Source of the DNA: Cryptomeria japonica | Lineage: Eukaryota; Streptophyta; Pinopsida; Cupressales; Cupressaceae | DNA: 64,000 bases | Assembly: GCF_030272615.1 (NCBI RefSeq) | Contig: NC_081414.1 | Coordinates: 911,221,009-911,285,008 of the forward strand | Reading direction: 5' to 3' | In this document: positions 22,955 to 34,869 of the stretch, in pieces | Numbering within the stretch: position 1 is the first letter of the stretch | How the letters are laid out: every line of letters starts with the position of its first letter | The notes under the pieces: model-generated | What the model saw: the letters and a program-made list of their open reading frames with translations, nothing else | Databases searched by the model: none | What the model was told of the DNA's origin: nothing | Translations under genes and position numbers: made by a program

Positions 22955-25900
22955 ATGGCGACCTCGAAGACAGGAGCATGCACTAGTCGTCCAGCTCTCA
23001 TGAAGGAAGATCAAAGGAATGAAGAATTGGAGACCAAGATCGTGTCAAAATGGAGCAACGTTGGAGATACCAACTTGGGAAACTTCAGTGTGAAGAAGTT
23101 CCGAGAGGTCCCTTACATTGGAAAGCCATCACCTGTCGCAAGGAGAGTAATTGAAAGTGGCATTATCAAGGCGGCCGGCTTCCCTCCAGCAGTCCAGTGC
23201 CCTGAGCTGATGATCGAGTGTGCTCGCCATTATGACCCGCAATCAAGATCAATGGTGTCCAAGGAAGGAAACACTTTGGCTTACCTTTCAGAGGAGGCTA
23301 TCAGTGAAGCTCTCCATCTGCCAGAACATAAAGATATGATTTACAAAAGCTTGGAAGGAGCTAGATCCATGTACGAAGATGATCCAGACACCTGCTTAAG
23401 CATCATCAATAAGAATTGGTTACTCAAAAGTCGTCCTCGCCTGAGCAAGATTCCAAACACACCACATAGGATTGACTTCCAGGAGGAATACAGAGATTTG
23501 ATAACCTTACTCAATCGAGTTACAGGGGCTCCTCAAGCCTCCTATTTTGAGAAATGGATGTTCTACTTCATCCAAGTGATAGTTCAAGGGAAAGGAACAA
23601 TTCATTGGGCTAGAATTATTAGCCATTGCTTGGACGTACAGTTGAGAAGACTGAAGGCTACCAAGTCATTCCACATGAGCTCATACATCATATATGCCTT
23701 GATCAGGAGTTTTGAATATGCAGGACTACCTCACAGAGGAGCGATTGGAAGAGGACCAGGAGAAGTCAGAGTTTGTGAATCTTATGTTCATTTGCATCAT
23801 CCACCTGGAAGTAACTACAAGTTAGTTAATGATACCTTCACGATGAACATCACCAGGACATTGCAAGGTGGGATTCACAATCGGATATCTCAAGATGCAC
23901 AGGAGCTTGTGAAGAGGTACGGTGCTTGGTTTATCCAATTCTAGAAGTTCACATATATTAGAGTTCATGGGTGTCCTTCACCTCCATATATGTTGCCAAG
24001 ATATCCGACAGACAGAATAGTGTTACTTGAGGTGACTAGGCAGTTGGCGGCTTATGCAAAGGCATTTAGACACAGACATGGAAATGGAATTCCTGTGCCT
24101 ATCATACTAGGGAATTCAGTTGAGGTATGTCCTAATGCTCTAGCCATGGATGACGCAGAGAAAGAGTTGGCCTTATATTCATTTTCGTTCTTTGCCTTGA
24201 GAGAGAATTTTGATCCTTATGGATATATAGAAGAAACAGTTGGTAGAAAGTACAAACACGAATTTCAGATAGAGGACTTTTTGATGAATCTCTCAAGTGA
24301 TTTAGAGGTGAAAAGAAAGATGCATTCCAAATTACCTTTAGATCTCATCAGGAAATGCAAAATTTACAGAGTGGCCGATCAAGCCCAGGACAGTGGCAGA
24401 CATCTCCAATCATCTTATGACCGAGAGGACAAAACAGTGAAGATAGATTGGAACGAGCCTGAGATTACAGACTTGAGAACTTTGATGGCTCCAGTTTTGT
24501 CTTGTACTCGCAGATGGGTGGATATACAACATCAAAAGTTGAGAGAACAGAACACATTGATGACTTTTACTTTGGAGGAAAGGCCAGGGGAAGGAGGAGC
24601 AAGCACAAGCGAAGGCAATCCTCATCCTAGGAGCACAAATGAAGACAATCCACACCCTAGATGCGTAAGTGAAGACAATCCTCATCCTAGAAGCGCGAAG
24701 AGGAAAGAAAGACCTGAGAAAAGGGAACCCTCCAAGAAGAAGCAAGAGGCCCATCGAGGTCACTCATCTAGCACATCTTCCCAACATGAAAAAAGGACAA
24801 GTCAAGGACAAGAGAAGAGGGTACTTGAAGTTGAGGAATCTATGGAATCGATGGTCCAGAATGATAAACATGAAGAAAGGCAAGCACCTCAACGTTCATC
24901 AAGTCAATCTCCCCAAGTCAATGAGCTACATGAAGACAAGAATGATGATGAAGTGACATCTCCTCTCCGAGAAGAAGGATCAGTGCTCAAAGAAATACAA
25001 GTTAGAGAGACAAGGTCCGCCATTCCAGATTGGTTAAAGGAGAGGCTAACAAGGGTGATTGTGATCGAAGATGAAGATAATGTAATTGATTTAGAAAGCC
25101 TTGTTGGAAATTCTCAAGAAGTGACAGAGAGAAGGAAGGCTACCAAGATGTCCAAGATGATCAGAGATGAGACAGGGTCCAGGAAGTTGTAGATAGCTAC
25201 ACCGACAGTAGACAAGTATGAAGGTGAAATCCTTGCAGAAGAGTATGATGTAGAAACATTTGAGCTTGGTCCACTCACAGCCGAGCAGACACTGGATGAG
25301 GCAACTGATTCATTTGAGGCACTTAAAGACAAGCTTAAAGAAGAAATGGAAAAGAATAGAAAGCTTGAGTGAGAGGTCGGTGCTTGGAGAGGTTACTTTA
25401 GCCATCTCAATCAGCCTTTGGGACGTCAGGATCCAACAGTATCTCCTGTGCAAGCACTTCCCCTTGAATCAGTTGGTGAGGCAGAAAGAGTTAAGAGCTT
25501 GGTTCAGCTTATGAGCTCTTGGATTGACAAATCTCATACCGTTGCCATTGAGTTCGCAACAAGAATGATGCAGACCACCCATCGAGCTATCCAGGTCCTT
25601 GAGATCATTCACAACCTGATGATAACAGTAGCCGCCTTTGCCCAGACTAGAGATGTTATCATTCCTGTTCTGCAAGTAATCAGACAAACACCAAGGAAGA
25701 TCTTAGCACAAGAAAAGATAATGGATGGAGGAGCTCATAATTTGCTCCAGTGGTCAACTCTACTTCAGATGAAGGAAGTTCTTTTCGAAGACATTAGTAC
25801 CAAATGCAATCAAGTTGAGGAGGTCATTCATCCGATTCAGGACAAGGTGTTTGAGGTGTTATGTTCTATTCTTGGCAGGAGGATTGAAGATGAGACAGAT

Positions 25901-26209
25901 GTGAATCTTCAAGAGTTGGAGGAGAAGGTCAAGGTCATCTTTTGCAAAGATGAGAATGTTATCACAGATGAGCAAGGAGATCAAATGTTCGCCACTATGC
26001 TCCTGATTGAGAAGGTCAAGGAACTCGAGCCTGGATGGGACATAGCTCTTCTCAAGGCTTTCGATCAGATCATCCACTTGGAGGAACGAATGAGGAATCT
26101 TCTAGAGATTCCTATTGCTGAGATTGAAGGAATTGTGTCCAGATTCACTGCATACGCTAAGAAGGAGCATTGGAAAGGAAACAAGGTTCTAGAAGAAAGG
26201 TTGTTATAG
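22955..26209 (+). pseudogene. Antisense-to-LTR long ORF of copy A, with three in-frame stops
   Basis: A single frame of about 1085 codons from the ATG at 22955 to 26209 is broken only by TAG at 23942, TAG at 25190 and a TGA near 25370. The ATG follows the acceptor-like TTGTGTAG and a short leader. N-terminal domain: DTNLGNFSVKKF, SGIIKAAGFPPAVQ, EKWMFYF, LPRYPTDRIVLLEV, each with a counterpart in the intact 1210-aa protein at 58031-61663. Middle: Ser/Pro/charged low-complexity with an imperfect EDNPHPR repeat (about 24615-24700) and Lys/Arg-rich patches. C-terminus: helical, ending EGIVSRFTAYAKKEHWKG. No known catalytic domain was recognised. It was translated in the past; the function is unknown. 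Confidence 0.8.
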
Positions 26210-26402
26210 ATGATGTGGCACCTTAATTATCATTGGTCTATGTTTCCTAGATTTTTGTGCCAATTAAATATTTGGCTATGCATTTAATATTGTTCAATAA
26301 AAGGGGAACTTTTTGTAATAAAACCCTAATTAGGGTTTCGCTGTCAAAATCTCAGCCGTTGATCTTCTTTTGATCTGGGCCGTTCATTGTAATTGAGGAT
26401 GC

Positions 26403-26410
26403 TATATATA
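26403..26410 (-). promoter_or_regulatory. LTR-sense TATA box of copy A
   Basis: TATATATA, about 0.84 kb from the LTR start on the minus strand. Equivalent TATA boxes occur 0.81-0.95 kb from the start in four other copies, which makes it the likely promoter of the retrotransposon transcript. The motif is nearly palindromic, so orientation is inferred from position. Confidence 0.6.
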
Positions 26411-27253
26411 CCCTCATTCATTTTCATTTTGTAATTAGAAATTAGAAATGAGATATTAGAACTAGAATTAGAGCTTTTGGAGAGAAGAAAGTTATTTTGT
26501 AGCAAGATTGAGCATTGAAGAAAGAATTTCAAGCAATTGTTGTCTATGTTGACTTTGAGATCAATAAAATATTGAAGTTATGGTGTTTTATTGCAATTCT
26601 CGTGGTTATCTTCATGGTTGTTTACTTTCTTGAATCATTCTCAGTCGAAGTAGTGTTTAAATTTGAAGGACTAAGTGTTGAGCTTGATCTTTGGTGAGAT
26701 TCACATTCCAAACCACTAGCTTCTTACTGATTGTAAGGACGCCTTGTGTGGTCAACTGGAGATATTTGGATTGCTTAAACCTTCAATCATCATTGAACTA
26801 TTGATATGTACCTTCATGGTAGTGTTTATGATTCTTGATGATTTGAAAATCAATAATCACCTTAGAAGATCGCATCAATCTCAGTAGAGTTGTAATTCCT
26901 TGGCAATACTGAAGTTGGTCGGATCCTACCAAAGCTAGCCTACATTGAGTCATTCCTAGGATTAGATTAGAATTCATCCTTTACAAACCCTACCTTTTGA
27001 TCTTTTGAGAGCTTGTTAGTTTTAGGAAAATCTGTTCTTGAACGGAAACGTAAGGCCCCTTGATGAAACAGCATTCACAACGACCACTGGTGCTTATCCA
27101 CACGTAGAGACCCTACATTACAGAACCTTGGAGTCACCTTGATTGATCCTTCTTCGCGACATCTTCAGCAATCAGAGGCTTTATTCAAGAGAGGATAAGG
27201 TACCCTTGGGTATTTTATTCTGTGTTAGGCAGTGTACAAAATACATGTCAACA

Positions 27254-27805
27254 GACCCCTAATCCTAATTTGCAGGCCAGGCATAACAGTCGTGGATTTT
27301 ATCAACTCAAGGATGAAATTGCTCACCTCCATCTCTAAGTCGTGTATTTTATCAACTGAAGGATGAAATTGCTCGCCCCCCCCTCCAAGTCATGGATTTC
27401 TCTACTTTGTGGATTTTGGTGAGTGGAGGATAGTCATCATCGTTGTTCAAGCTTGCCAACTTCAATCACTTAGTTGATCAATTCTCTTAACCTTTAATAT
27501 GATGTTGATCTTTCTTCAATTCGCTCCAAGCAAGGGTTCAATGTTTCATTTTCACTTCAAGGTTCAATCTTGTCATCTCCATGCTTGAAGCGTGGATTTT
27601 GGCAACTCAAGGATAAGCACTGCAAGTGTGACCTTTACCTTGACTTAATCTTCATTTCACTTCACTTTCATCATGCTGATTTCCTCACTCAGTTCAATCA
27701 AAGGTATCTCTTCATCACCTATCAAGACATTTGGATACCGTTACTTACCTTAACAATTGCCCACTATGACCCCAAAGTCGTGGATTTCTCCAAGTTGTGG
27801 ATTTC
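27254..27805 (+). mobile_element. Giant LTR copy G, left visible piece
   Basis: Non-coding, with repeated units such as GTCGTGGATTTTATCAACTC (near 27290, 27341, 27588, 27777) that continue after the gypsy insertion at 32343 (AAGTCGTGGATTCCTCC near 32370). It also continues left of copy A, because copy A is flanked by its own target duplication. It was therefore one array split by two later insertions. Confidence 0.6.
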
Positions 27806-29206
27806 TGTCATATTCCCGTGTAAACAGAAAATGCATAACCGAATCAGATTTACACGCAATGTATCATTTTCAAATTTTGAATTAATAAAGTTTATGTGAT
27901 TAGTTAAATGTATTTTATTTCAAATTGATAAAGTCTATGCGTTTGGTTAAGTATGTTTTCCTTAAATAATAGCATGAATGGAAAGGTGTATCCTTTCCCA
28001 AAACCACTCATAAAAGATGCCATGTTTTCCATAAAGGTCGCACGGTTCATGGTAAGTATAAACCACGACCGTCCAGGGACAGCACGGGAAAGTAAGAGGT
28101 GGAAAGCAGGAAATTGCCAGGAGAATCCGCAAACAGGTAACCTTTGTTACTCAGCAATATTATCATATCAGTTTCATTACTATGCATGGAACCCTACGGG
28201 ATAGGCTGCGATTGTATCAAGTTGACACGGTGAGGAGGGAGAGACGCTAGTTCTTCATAGCAATGAATAACCAACATTTAAATCGTACAGAGCCTCCCCC
28301 CCTTCCCATTGCTGGCAGTTGGGTACATTCCCAGGCTAGTTCGTCTGGGTGTCAAAATGCAACCATGTTTTCTTATCGCTCTGTGAAGTGTCTTCATATG
28401 CAAAAATGTATTCTTTCTATTTTCCTGTAACTTATTTTTAAAATCATCTGGAATGAACATAATATATGTGACTGTACAGTTTAATTGCTAAAAATCACAA
28501 TTGTAGATCGATAAATAAAGACTCTTTGTCAATGGAATTATTCGTATCAATAATAAGCAAAAGTACAGCAATCAAAGTAAATTGAAATTATCCCCCATGC
28601 TTAATATGCAACCTGCAACATCAGGTTTAGTTAGTAAATCATTAAAATGCACTCTAGTAACAGATAAAAAGGGAATAAACCATGAGCTATGTATTCACAG
28701 GTATATTAATATAAATAAAGGAAATGAACACTAATGGATAATAATCATATTTTGCAATTAAGCCAGTTGTGATGAATCAATTCCACGATTAGTAGGATGG
28801 ACAAATGATAGCTAAATAACACCAATTCTGTAATTATTAATTCTAGGTCTGCTGTAAACATTTATTATCTTTCTATGTTCCCTGTTTGTTAACATATTCG
28901 AAACAAGGGAGTGCCAGCCAAGATCATATCGGGCCCATCCTCAGGCAACCCTACGAGCCCTAAGAGATGGGATGGGTTTGGATGGGCAGGCCAGCCTGGA
29001 GCATTACCCTAGCGTTCCGAATAAGTTTATTCTTATGCAGAAGTCATGTAACTGATTTAATATCATTGCTGACATGGGTTCATCATAATGTCTAAATATT
29101 GCAGGAAGCCCTAGATCCGATTTATTGCCCTTACCAAACTTTGGGGGTGACGAAATTGTTCCTAATCCTAGGAAGGCAAGGCAGGTGCAGTAAGGGTTCA
29201 TTACAG

Positions 29207-29219
29207 TGGTATCAGAGCC
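29207..29219 (+). other. Primer binding site, initiator-tRNA-Met type
   Basis: TGGTATCAGAGCC one base after the end of the 5' LTR at 29205. Confidence 0.9.
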
Positions 29220-29248
29220 TCCTTCTTGCCACCCTATGGAAATAGTTA

Positions 29249-30418
29249 ATGCAACAAAGCCAAAGGAACCTTAGGGCCTTAGAAAGAGAAAGGAAAAAAG
29301 GGGCCAACAACATAAGTGAACAAGCGAGTAATGAACTTAGGGCTTTCATGGAGCAAACTGCTCAAGCCCTAAGGGAACAAACTGAAAAAACCATGCAGGC
29401 TTTCATTGAACAGAATGAGAAGAACAACCGACTTGCCCTGCAGGCCCTCCAAAACATAAGTAACCATAATGCCATAGAAGTCCAATCCAATCATTCCGAA
29501 AATCAACACCCCTCCCCATCTAAGGACACCGGCTCAAGGCCCACTTGCCCTTCATTCCTACGAGAGGAGGTACCAATAAGGGATGATAACCATGACAAAC
29601 CCATGGGAGATATAGATGAAATTCTTGCAGCCTACCATAGCTTGGATCCCGAGCTACGAGATCTTGTAACCTTTAGAGACTATTGTGATGCCAAACTGAA
29701 GGCCCTCGATCGAAATGAAGGACATCCTCCAACCCATAAGGAACTTCAAAACAAGTTAAGTAAGGTGGCCATCCCTAACTTTGATGGGGAAGGGAAGGTA
29801 TCCGCCAGGTCATGGGTCCAAAAATTGGATACCTATCTATCCCTTAGCCCCATGACCCAATCCAATGTCATTAAATTTGCTATACTTCACCTATCTGGAG
29901 TGGCCCATGAGTGGTGGCACCATGGCCTCATCACCCAGGGACATCAGCTTATAAAGACCTATGACGAGTTCACCCGGAAGCTCATAAAGAGATTTGACCA
30001 AAAGCATCCCGAGTGGTATTTCCGAGAGCTCACCCTATTAAGATAGTAGGGAACTATTGAAAACTATGCCACAAAATTCCAAAAATTAGCAGTGTTGGTA
30101 CCAGGGTTAACACAAGAAAGACTTACTTACCTATTCAGAGAAGGGCTAAGGGGATTAATCAAAAGCACGGTGAGCACTCATGAACCCCAAACATTAGATG
30201 AGGCTATACAAAAAAGCTATGAAATTTGAGGAAAGCTCACCCAAGGATAAGCCCAAACCCTTCGGTAGCTCCTCCAAACCCCCACCTAAGGACAATAAAC
30301 ACAACCAAGAAGGGATTGTAAAGTCTTGTACTTATTGCAAGGAAAAAGAGAGAAGGGACATATGTGCTCAGCCTTGGAGGACCTTAAGAAAAAGTGACTG
30401 TGTTTTACATGCCTAAAA
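29249..30418 (+). pseudogene. Gag of the Ty3/gypsy element at 27806
   Basis: The 265-codon open part (29249-30046) carries the capsid-type segment ILHLSGVAHEWWHHGL, typical of plant gypsy Gag, preceded by a Gln/Glu-rich coiled-coil-like N-terminus. Two consecutive TAG codons at 30044-30049 sit where the chromovirus at 46832 has Gln-Gln. The frame then resumes with the Gag C-terminal part, and a damaged knuckle (SCTYCKEKERRDIC) lies near 30330-30370 in a shifted frame. Confidence 0.8.
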
Positions 30419-30511
30419 TCATATTAAGGAAGAAGTCATAAATGCCAAAGCCGGGCTCACAGGATAGAAGTCCCACCATATGAGGATGAAGAAGAACCAC
30501 CCAACAAAAGA

Positions 30512-32157
30512 ATGAGGTTGGGTGAGGAGGATCAAGCCATAGTTGCCACTATCACCCATGCTGCTAGACACAACCTGTTCAGGATCAAGAGCTCACTTAA
30601 AGGGAAAAACGTAGTCACCCTTGTGGATAGTGGAGCTTCCCATAATTTCATCGATGAAAGACTGGTCAAGCAGCTCAAATTACCCACGCAAACTTTCAAA
30701 GGGTTCGAAGCAGCCACAGCCACAGGGGCAAAGATCCAATGCACTAAGTTGGTGCTTGAGTTGGAGTTCACAATAGGTAGCCATCCAGTTAAGGAAGATC
30801 TCTACGTGGTACCATTGGACACAAATATCATATTAGGGACTCAATGGATTTATTCACTGGGATGTTTTATGTTCGACCTCCCAAACCAAACAATCCGATT
30901 TCAGCATGAAGGGAAGGAAGTTACTCTCAAGGGCTTAGCTGATGGCAGTCCAAAGGTGGTTTCATGTAAAAGAATGGAGCAGATTTTCAGAAAGAATTGA
31001 GGGGAATGGGTGGCGCAATGTATGATACTAGATAAGAGCAATACTCATGAGAAATCCATTCACGTGGACATCCAACCCATCACGAAGAGATATAAAAGGG
31101 TGTTTGGAGAAATTCCCCAAGGTTTGCCTCGTAAACAGGGATTTGAACACACCATAGAGTTGGAGGAGGGGGCAAAACCGGTCATCACCACCCCTTACCG
31201 CCACCCCCATAAATTCAAGGAAGAAATAGAGAAAACCATTAAGGAATTACTTGTTATGGGACACGTCCAACCTAGCTCCAGCCCTTTCGCATCATCGGTG
31301 GTACTTGTTAAAAAGAAAGATGGTACTCTAAGAATGTGTATTGATTACAGGGCACTGAATAAAAAAACCATCAAAAATAGGTACCCAATTTTGAGAATTG
31401 ATGAATTGATAGATGAACTACACGGGGCCAGCTATTTCTCCAAGATCGACCTTCGAACAGGATATCACCAAATCGGGATGAGGGAAGAGGACATCTTTAA
31501 AACAACTTTCTGGTGTCACTATGGACACTTCGAATTCTTGGTTATGCCTTTCGGTCTAACCAATGTACCAGCAACTTTTCAGTCATGTATGAATCATATT
31601 TTTCGCAAGCAACTAAGACAATTCTTACTAGTTTTTTTTGACGACATTTTGATCTACAGCAAGACTTGGGAGGAGTACCTCAAACATATTGAGGAAACAT
31701 TGAGGATCCTAGAGCAAGGATCATTGTATGCAAAGGCTTCCAAATGTGAGTTTGGATTGGAGGAAATCTTATACTTGGGGCACAAGATTAATGCAGAAGG
31801 AGTGAGCGTGGATGAGGAGAAGATAGCCGCTATCAGAGAATGGCCTAGACCTAAGTCCCTCACACAATTAAGAGGGTTCGTGGGGTTATATAGTTACTAT
31901 AGAAGGTTTGTATGAGGGTTCTCCAAAATGGCAGCTCCTCTCACCAATCTCACTAAGAAAGGGGCCTTCACTTGGAGCGAGGCAGCCCAAAGAGCTTTCG
32001 AAAATCTAAAGGAAGCTATGAGCTCATGCGCCGTTCTTGCTATTCCGGATTTTTCCCTTCCTTTTGAAGTACAGTGGGATGCCTCCGGGGATGGGATTGG
32101 AGCTGTCCTCATGCAAAATAAACATCCGATAGCCTTCGAAAGCCGTAAGCGTTCCGA
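30512..32157 (+). pseudogene. Protease-RT-RNase H fragment of the Ty3/gypsy element at 27806
   Basis: Protease: VTLVDSGASHNFID (DSG active-site motif) near 30620. The reverse transcriptase spans about 31130-31770: RMCIDYRALNKKT, FSKIDLRTGYHQI, MPFGLTNVPATF and FFDDILIYS (the DD catalytic pair). The connection to RNase H (31928-32157) has FEVQWDASGDGIGAVLMQ and ends at AFESRKR, where the LTR remnant starts. Stops at 30998 and 31913 interrupt one common frame. No integrase. Ty3/gypsy by domain order as far as visible. Confidence 0.88.
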
Positions 32158-32342
32158 ATAAGTTTATTCTTATGCAGAAGTCATGTAACTGATTTAATAT
32201 CATTGCTGATATGGGTTCATCATAATGTCTAAATATTGCAGGAAGCCCTAGATCCGATTTATTGCCCTTACCAAACTTTGGGAGTGACGAAATTGTTCCT
32301 AATCCCAAGAAGGCAAGGCAGGTGCAGTAAGGGTTCATTACA

Positions 32343-33151
32343 ATTTCTCCAAGTTGTAGATTCCTTGAAGTCGTGGATTCCTCCGCTTCATGGAATTCTC
32401 AATTGCATTCAAACTTCATCTCTCAGAGTGTTGATGGATTTATCCCTGAATTTCCTTGCAGAAATCCAAGGAAAGCAACTTATAGTTTACTTATGATCTT
32501 CTCAAAATCCACCCTTATATTTTCGTTTATCATCCACCTTTGAGACTACTTCACATGTTTGATTGTTCCACCTAAGCCCTATATGATCATGACTCCATTG
32601 AATCCCTTCCTTGATTACTTTTAACAGCCCCTAAGCAACCTTGAGCAACTATTTTGACAACATGACAAGACTGACAATATTTAGGGTAACCTTGAGCAAC
32701 TTATGTTTTTTGGGGATTACCAATCACGGAGTTTGTTGATTGCTCCTTGTCATTGATTCCTGAGAGGATTCTAGCAGATTTGCTTGAGGATTATCATCTC
32801 ATTCCTTAGCATAATACTCTTGACTATTCTTCTATCTTGAGAGCCATACCTTGACTCGACTTAGAAGCTACATTGTGAAGCATCATTTGATGAATATCTT
32901 GGCACTCACCTATCACCTAAGCACCTAGAGCTGTAAAGACTCCAAATCAATCCAAAGGGAGACCTGCCTGCTGCTAGATTACCTAACTTGATCACATCTT
33001 GACGAAAAGGAATTGCATCCACTCACAAGCAAGAGGTTAAAGACTAAAGAAACTACTGCCAAGCTAGATGACTAAGCTAAGACAACTACGCTACCAAGTA
33101 AAAAATGGGGTCTCCATTTGCAATGGGGCGATGTGTGAAAATGTCACAACA
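32343..33151 (+). mobile_element. Giant LTR copy G, right end (U5) with terminal hairpins
   Basis: Continues the array of copy G and ends TCCATTTGCAATGGGGCGAT then GTGTGAAAATGTCACAACA at 33151, the family's LTR end in + orientation. No PBS follows, so it is solo or truncated. The next five bases are TCACT; a matching left duplication was not found. Confidence 0.75.
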
Positions 33152-33584
33152 TCACTTTAACCATAAAAAAAATTAGGTGTAGGGTTGTGTTATACATATC
33201 ATACTAGCAATTTTTTTTGTAGGCATAACTTGGCAAACTGTAAGATAATTTTTTTTCTCAAGTATTCTAGAAAAAGTTGGGTTGAAGTTAAGGAAAAAAA
33301 TGCTGCAGAAATTATTACAATATCCCAGAAACCATAAACTGTAATAAAAAACTAAAAAATCGGTTTGACCAATTAATTTAAGAAAACTGCAGTTTTCCAG
33401 CAAAAAATTGGCATCAGGGCTGAGTGGAGTTTAATCAGAATAAATTATGATTTTTTAAACATATCTGCAACTATGCTATAGATATCTAAAGTCATAAATG
33501 TAAGATTGAGATGTTGCATGAAATTTGTATTTTAATGGGTCAATATATACAAGTTACTTATATATGGGATTATTATGTTTGCAG

Positions 33585-33665
33585 ATTGATAAACCTTTAC
33601 AGCGACATGGTGGCAGGTTGGAACACAATGAAACATATTGTGGATCTTGCTATGGGGCAGAAGCG
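33585..33665 (+). CDS. ERGIC3/Erv46-like cargo receptor, third visible exon (27 codons)
   Basis: The 81-bp exon is bounded by ATGTTTGCAG and GTATGC, phase 0 at both ends. It encodes IDKPLQRHGGRLEHNETYCG then SCYGAEA; the paired cysteines of YCGSCYGAE are a hallmark of the Erv46/ERGIC-3 lumenal domain. It joins directly to the product of the exon at 6620-6700 as in plant homologues. The next expected coding segment (Cys-rich, around CCNSC) was not found in the remaining 30 kb, so the following intron exceeds 30 kb. Confidence 0.92.
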
Positions 33666-34365
33666 GTATGCTTTTTATTTTCTTTCTTAAAGTCTGTCTT
33701 TCTCAATTAATTAATGGGAAGTAATTATTATTATTGTTCGACAACTTCATTTGAATGTTACATAAATAGTAATTTGCATGACAGTATTCTATTAATGTAG
33801 TGTAGTTATTAGTTATTAATGTAGTGTAGTTATTAGTACCTTCTTTTATTGAAATCCCTCTAATATCTCAGATTAATTCTTTGGATTTTTTCAGTTTACA
33901 TCTGAACAACATATGGAGATTTTAATGGAAACTAATGCTTAACGTATAAAGATGTGAATGATAAACATTGTTCTCCCCATTTTGCACAGAATGATAGATA
34001 TGGCTATCTAATTTTGTGTTTGAGAGTCTTTATATGTTAAACGAAACTATGTTTCTTGAAGGATCAAAACTGACTACGGTGGGCTGGAAGCCATCTACAC
34101 TGAAAAAGTATTGGTTCATCTCTTACACAATAACATAATGTTATAGTAGGGATACTGAACATGAGAAGTTGCTATCAGTTTTAGTAACATGCATGTGCTC
34201 ATAGAATCATAAAGCTATTACAAATTTGTTGGGTTAAAAAATTTGACATATCATACTCATTCTCTCGGTTATATTTAAATCCAGAAGTTTTAAGATATGC
34301 ATGCTGTTCTCTTTCACTGCTCACTTTATATATAACTTAGCATTTTTGAAATGAGAGTTGCCTAT
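33666..34365. other. Host intron sequence downstream of the third exon
   Basis: AT-rich unique-looking DNA with a small duplication (TTAATGTAGTGTAGTTATTA twice near 33790-33840). It ends with CCTAT at 34361-34365, the target duplication of the giant LTR that follows. Confidence 0.5.
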
Positions 34366-34410
34366 TGTTGTGACCTTTTCACACATCGCCCCATTGCTAA
34401 CGGGGACCCC
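34366..34410. promoter_or_regulatory. Terminal double hairpin of LTR copy E2
   Basis: TGTGA/TCACA stem, then CCCCATT paired with AACGGGG (one mismatch). Layout as in the other copies. Confidence 0.7.
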
Positions 34411-34869
34411 CTCTTTGCTAGCTTCCTACTTCGTTAGGTTAGGGTTTTGGCTGCTTAGCGGGCAATTTTGCATTTTCCGTGCCCGAGTCTCAGAGTTTTG
34501 ATCATGCCTAGTGCCGTCTAGGGTTTTTGAAGTGTTAGGATCAAGTTGCAAAAGATGATATTTTTTTTATGATCCTAAGTTTTGCTAAGTGTTTGAGCAT
34601 TTGAACGTTAACGTGTTTTTAAACATGCGCATCAATAATTTTAAAGTGCTAAGATATTCACAAACCTTTTGAAGTTGTTTTCTCGCTCCTAAGGTAATAT
34701 TTAAGTTGGTTTCGCACTTTATTCCAACATTTTCCTGGCGTTTCGCTCATATTTTTGGAAAATTAGTCTAAGTCCAGTTAAATTTAAAGTCGCTGAGTAA
34801 TTTTGAGTGGTTAAAATGTTAAAATCCTAAGGGAAATCCATATTCCAAGGGTTAAAGGGTCAAAATCCA

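Larger units (their letters stand above)
18667..27253 (-). mobile_element. Complete giant solo LTR, 8.6 kb (copy A)
   Basis: The + strand starts TGTTGTGACC and ends ATGTCAACA, so in retrotransposon sense (minus strand) it runs TGTTGACATG...GTCACAACA. Exact 5-bp target duplications GACCC flank it (18662-18666 and 27254-27258). The two halves are not copies of each other, there is no PBS or pol, and the ends match a 5' LTR at 56918-63771; hence a solo LTR. It contains, in + order, the terminal hairpins, a stem-loop array, an AT-rich block, a TATA box, a leader with another inserted LTR, a long + strand ORF, and a minus-strand TATA box. It interrupts another copy of the same family (G). Confidence 0.88.
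27806..32342 (+). mobile_element. Truncated Ty3/gypsy retrotransposon inserted in LTR copy G
   Basis: 5' LTR 27806-29205 (TGTCATATTCCC...GTTCATTACA), PBS 29207-29219, gag, protease, RT and the start of RNase H, then a jump at 32148 into the last 195 bp of the 3' LTR (32148-32342, matching 29011-29205 with few differences). Target duplication ATTTC at 27801-27805 and 32343-32347. Integrase and most of the 3' LTR were removed by one deletion. Confidence 0.85.

Noticed and set aside
22910-25192. Two or three separate genes in copy A (22910-23944, 23990-25192, 25418-26209).
   Set aside because: All lie in one frame separated only by single stop codons, and sister copies read through the same positions.
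18667-27253. Interpretation as a DNA transposon with short terminal inverted repeats (TGTTG...CAACA).
   Set aside because: Five-base duplications, TG/CA ends and, decisively, the PBS directly after the same end at 63771 fit an LTR; no transposase motif was seen.
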